A stretch of 21,433 nt of DNA from UBA4729 sp038236865 (GTDB lineage Bacteria; Patescibacteriota; Saccharimonadia; Saccharimonadales; UBA4665): positions 1 to 21,433 of the forward strand of contig JBBRZI010000019.1 of assembly GCA_038236865.1 (NCBI GenBank), read 5' to 3'. Shown here piece after piece: positions 20,977 to 21,433 of the stretch (its first letter is position 1; each line of letters starts with the position of its first letter). Made by a program: the position numbers and the translations under genes. A model generated the notes under the pieces. It worked only from the letters and a program-made list of their open reading frames with translations, was not told the origin of the DNA and searched no databases.

Positions 20977-21433
20977 TAAACAGCAACGACTCGACGCTAT
21001 CAAGCAGGAGATACTGAGCAATCAAGTTACTCCGCAGCTGGCGGCGAGCACCACCCAATTGGTATTTGGCGATGGTGACGCCGATGCTGACATCGTGTTC
21101 ATCGGCGAGGCCCCAGGTAAAAAGGAAGATGAGCAGGGTCTACCGTTTGTCGGTGCGGCTGGGAAATTCTTAAGCAAAATGTTGCAAACAATTGACCTCG
21201 AGCGCAAAGACATCTACATTACTAATATCGTTAAGTACCGCCCACCCGACAATCGTGATCCATTACCCGCCGAAATAGAAGCGTTTCTACCGTATTTACA
21301 GAGCCAGCTAGAAGTGATTCAGCCCAAAGTCGTCGTGACTCTCGGGCGACACAGTATGAATTGCTTCTTGCCGGATCTGCAAATCAGCAAAGTCCACGGT
21401 GAGCCTCAGCCCATACACTTGAACTTCAAAGAC
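20963..21433 (+). CDS. Uracil-DNA glycosylase, family 4-like, partial at window end
   Basis: 157 codons are visible; the frame is open at the right edge. The enzyme removes uracil from DNA. Family text: VFGDGDADADIVFIGEAPGK, then EDEQGLPFVGAAGKFL, RPPDNRDPLP and VVTLGRHSMN. GEAPG with the following acidic and Pro-Phe residues forms the active-site motif. Families 4 and 5 normally bind a 4Fe-4S cluster through four cysteines. Here those places are Gln21, Pro24, Tyr92 (KYRPP) and Phe108 (EAFLPYL), so no cluster is expected. The Tyr-Phe spacing of 16 equals that of the missing cysteine pair. ATG 20963 overlaps the preceding gene by 14 bases. It fits the repair theme set by polA and mutM. Confidence 0.93.
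   Translation, partial: MVALSKQQRLDAIKQEILSNQVTPQLAASTTQLVFGDGDADADIVFIGEAPGKKEDEQGLPFVGAAGKFLSKMLQTIDLERKDIYITNIVKYRPPDNRDPLPAEIEAFLPYLQSQLEVIQPKVVVTLGRHSMNCFLPDLQISKVHGEPQPIHLNFKD

Noticed and set aside
1..21433. CRISPR arrays, tRNA or rRNA genes, transposons, phage genes
   Set aside because: I saw no regularly spaced repeats, cloverleaf sequences, transposase or integrase motifs, or terminal inverted repeats on reading both strands. The only clear direct repeat is in the rpsT tail.
1..21433. Alternative genetic code (UGA as Gly), as in some related phyla
   Set aside because: Conserved proteins end normally and carry no in-frame UGA; at least one gene (7631-8083) ends at UGA.

Overview
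The window looks like a chromosomal segment from a small-genome bacterium of the Candidate Phyla Radiation, most likely Saccharibacteria (TM7). This is an inference from gene content and style. The standard genetic code is used (UGA reads as stop, not glycine). Genes are densely packed, and many short genes are unrecognised. ribF is missing from an otherwise classic truB-rpsO-pnp neighbourhood. Several housekeeping proteins are pared down or altered. No phage, insertion sequence, CRISPR array, tRNA or rRNA was seen.

Layout. (1) 1-2760, minus: a P2-type cation ATPase running off the left edge. (2) 2761-3182: a 422-base gap that folds into a chain of stem-loops and may encode an unrecognised structured RNA. 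It ends at the promoter of a diverged sigma-70 factor (3183-4340). (3) 4361-7021: DNA polymerase I. (4) 7029-8778: small membrane or secreted proteins of unknown function. (5) 8800-10627: a HAD-family protein, a minimal DciA/DUF721-like protein on the minus strand, and Fpg/MutM. (6) 10596-12779, minus: one protein joining trehalose-6-phosphate synthase and phosphatase. (7) 12916-13836: holA, convergent with rpsT (13902-14297, minus), which encodes S20 with a long basic tail; a terminator lies between them. (8) 14346-14427: an RNA-like three-way junction in the rpsT leader. (9) 14527-20760: a catalytically degenerate DHH/NrnA-like protein with a proline-rich tail, truB, two unrecognised genes, rpsO and pnp. 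This resembles the conserved rbfA-nrnA-truB-ribF-rpsO-pnp order. (10) 20773-21433: a two-helix membrane protein overlapping a family-4-like uracil-DNA glycosylase cut by the right edge.

Themes. DNA maintenance is prominent (polA, fpg, holA, the DciA-like protein, the glycosylase), as is RNA and ribosome function (truB, S15, S20, PNPase). The most striking pattern is that 11 genes have a -10 hexamer ending only 6-9 bases before ATG. If those are the promoters, their mRNAs start at or next to the start codon (leaderless). A few genes carry clear Shine-Dalgarno sites instead, so two modes of initiation seem to coexist. Other second-look items are a glycosylase lacking all four iron-sulfur cysteine positions, PolA with HD-Ser instead of HD-Glu in motif C, a sigma factor altered in its -10 and -35 reading helices, and an ATPase with Gln replacing a key ion-binding Asp.
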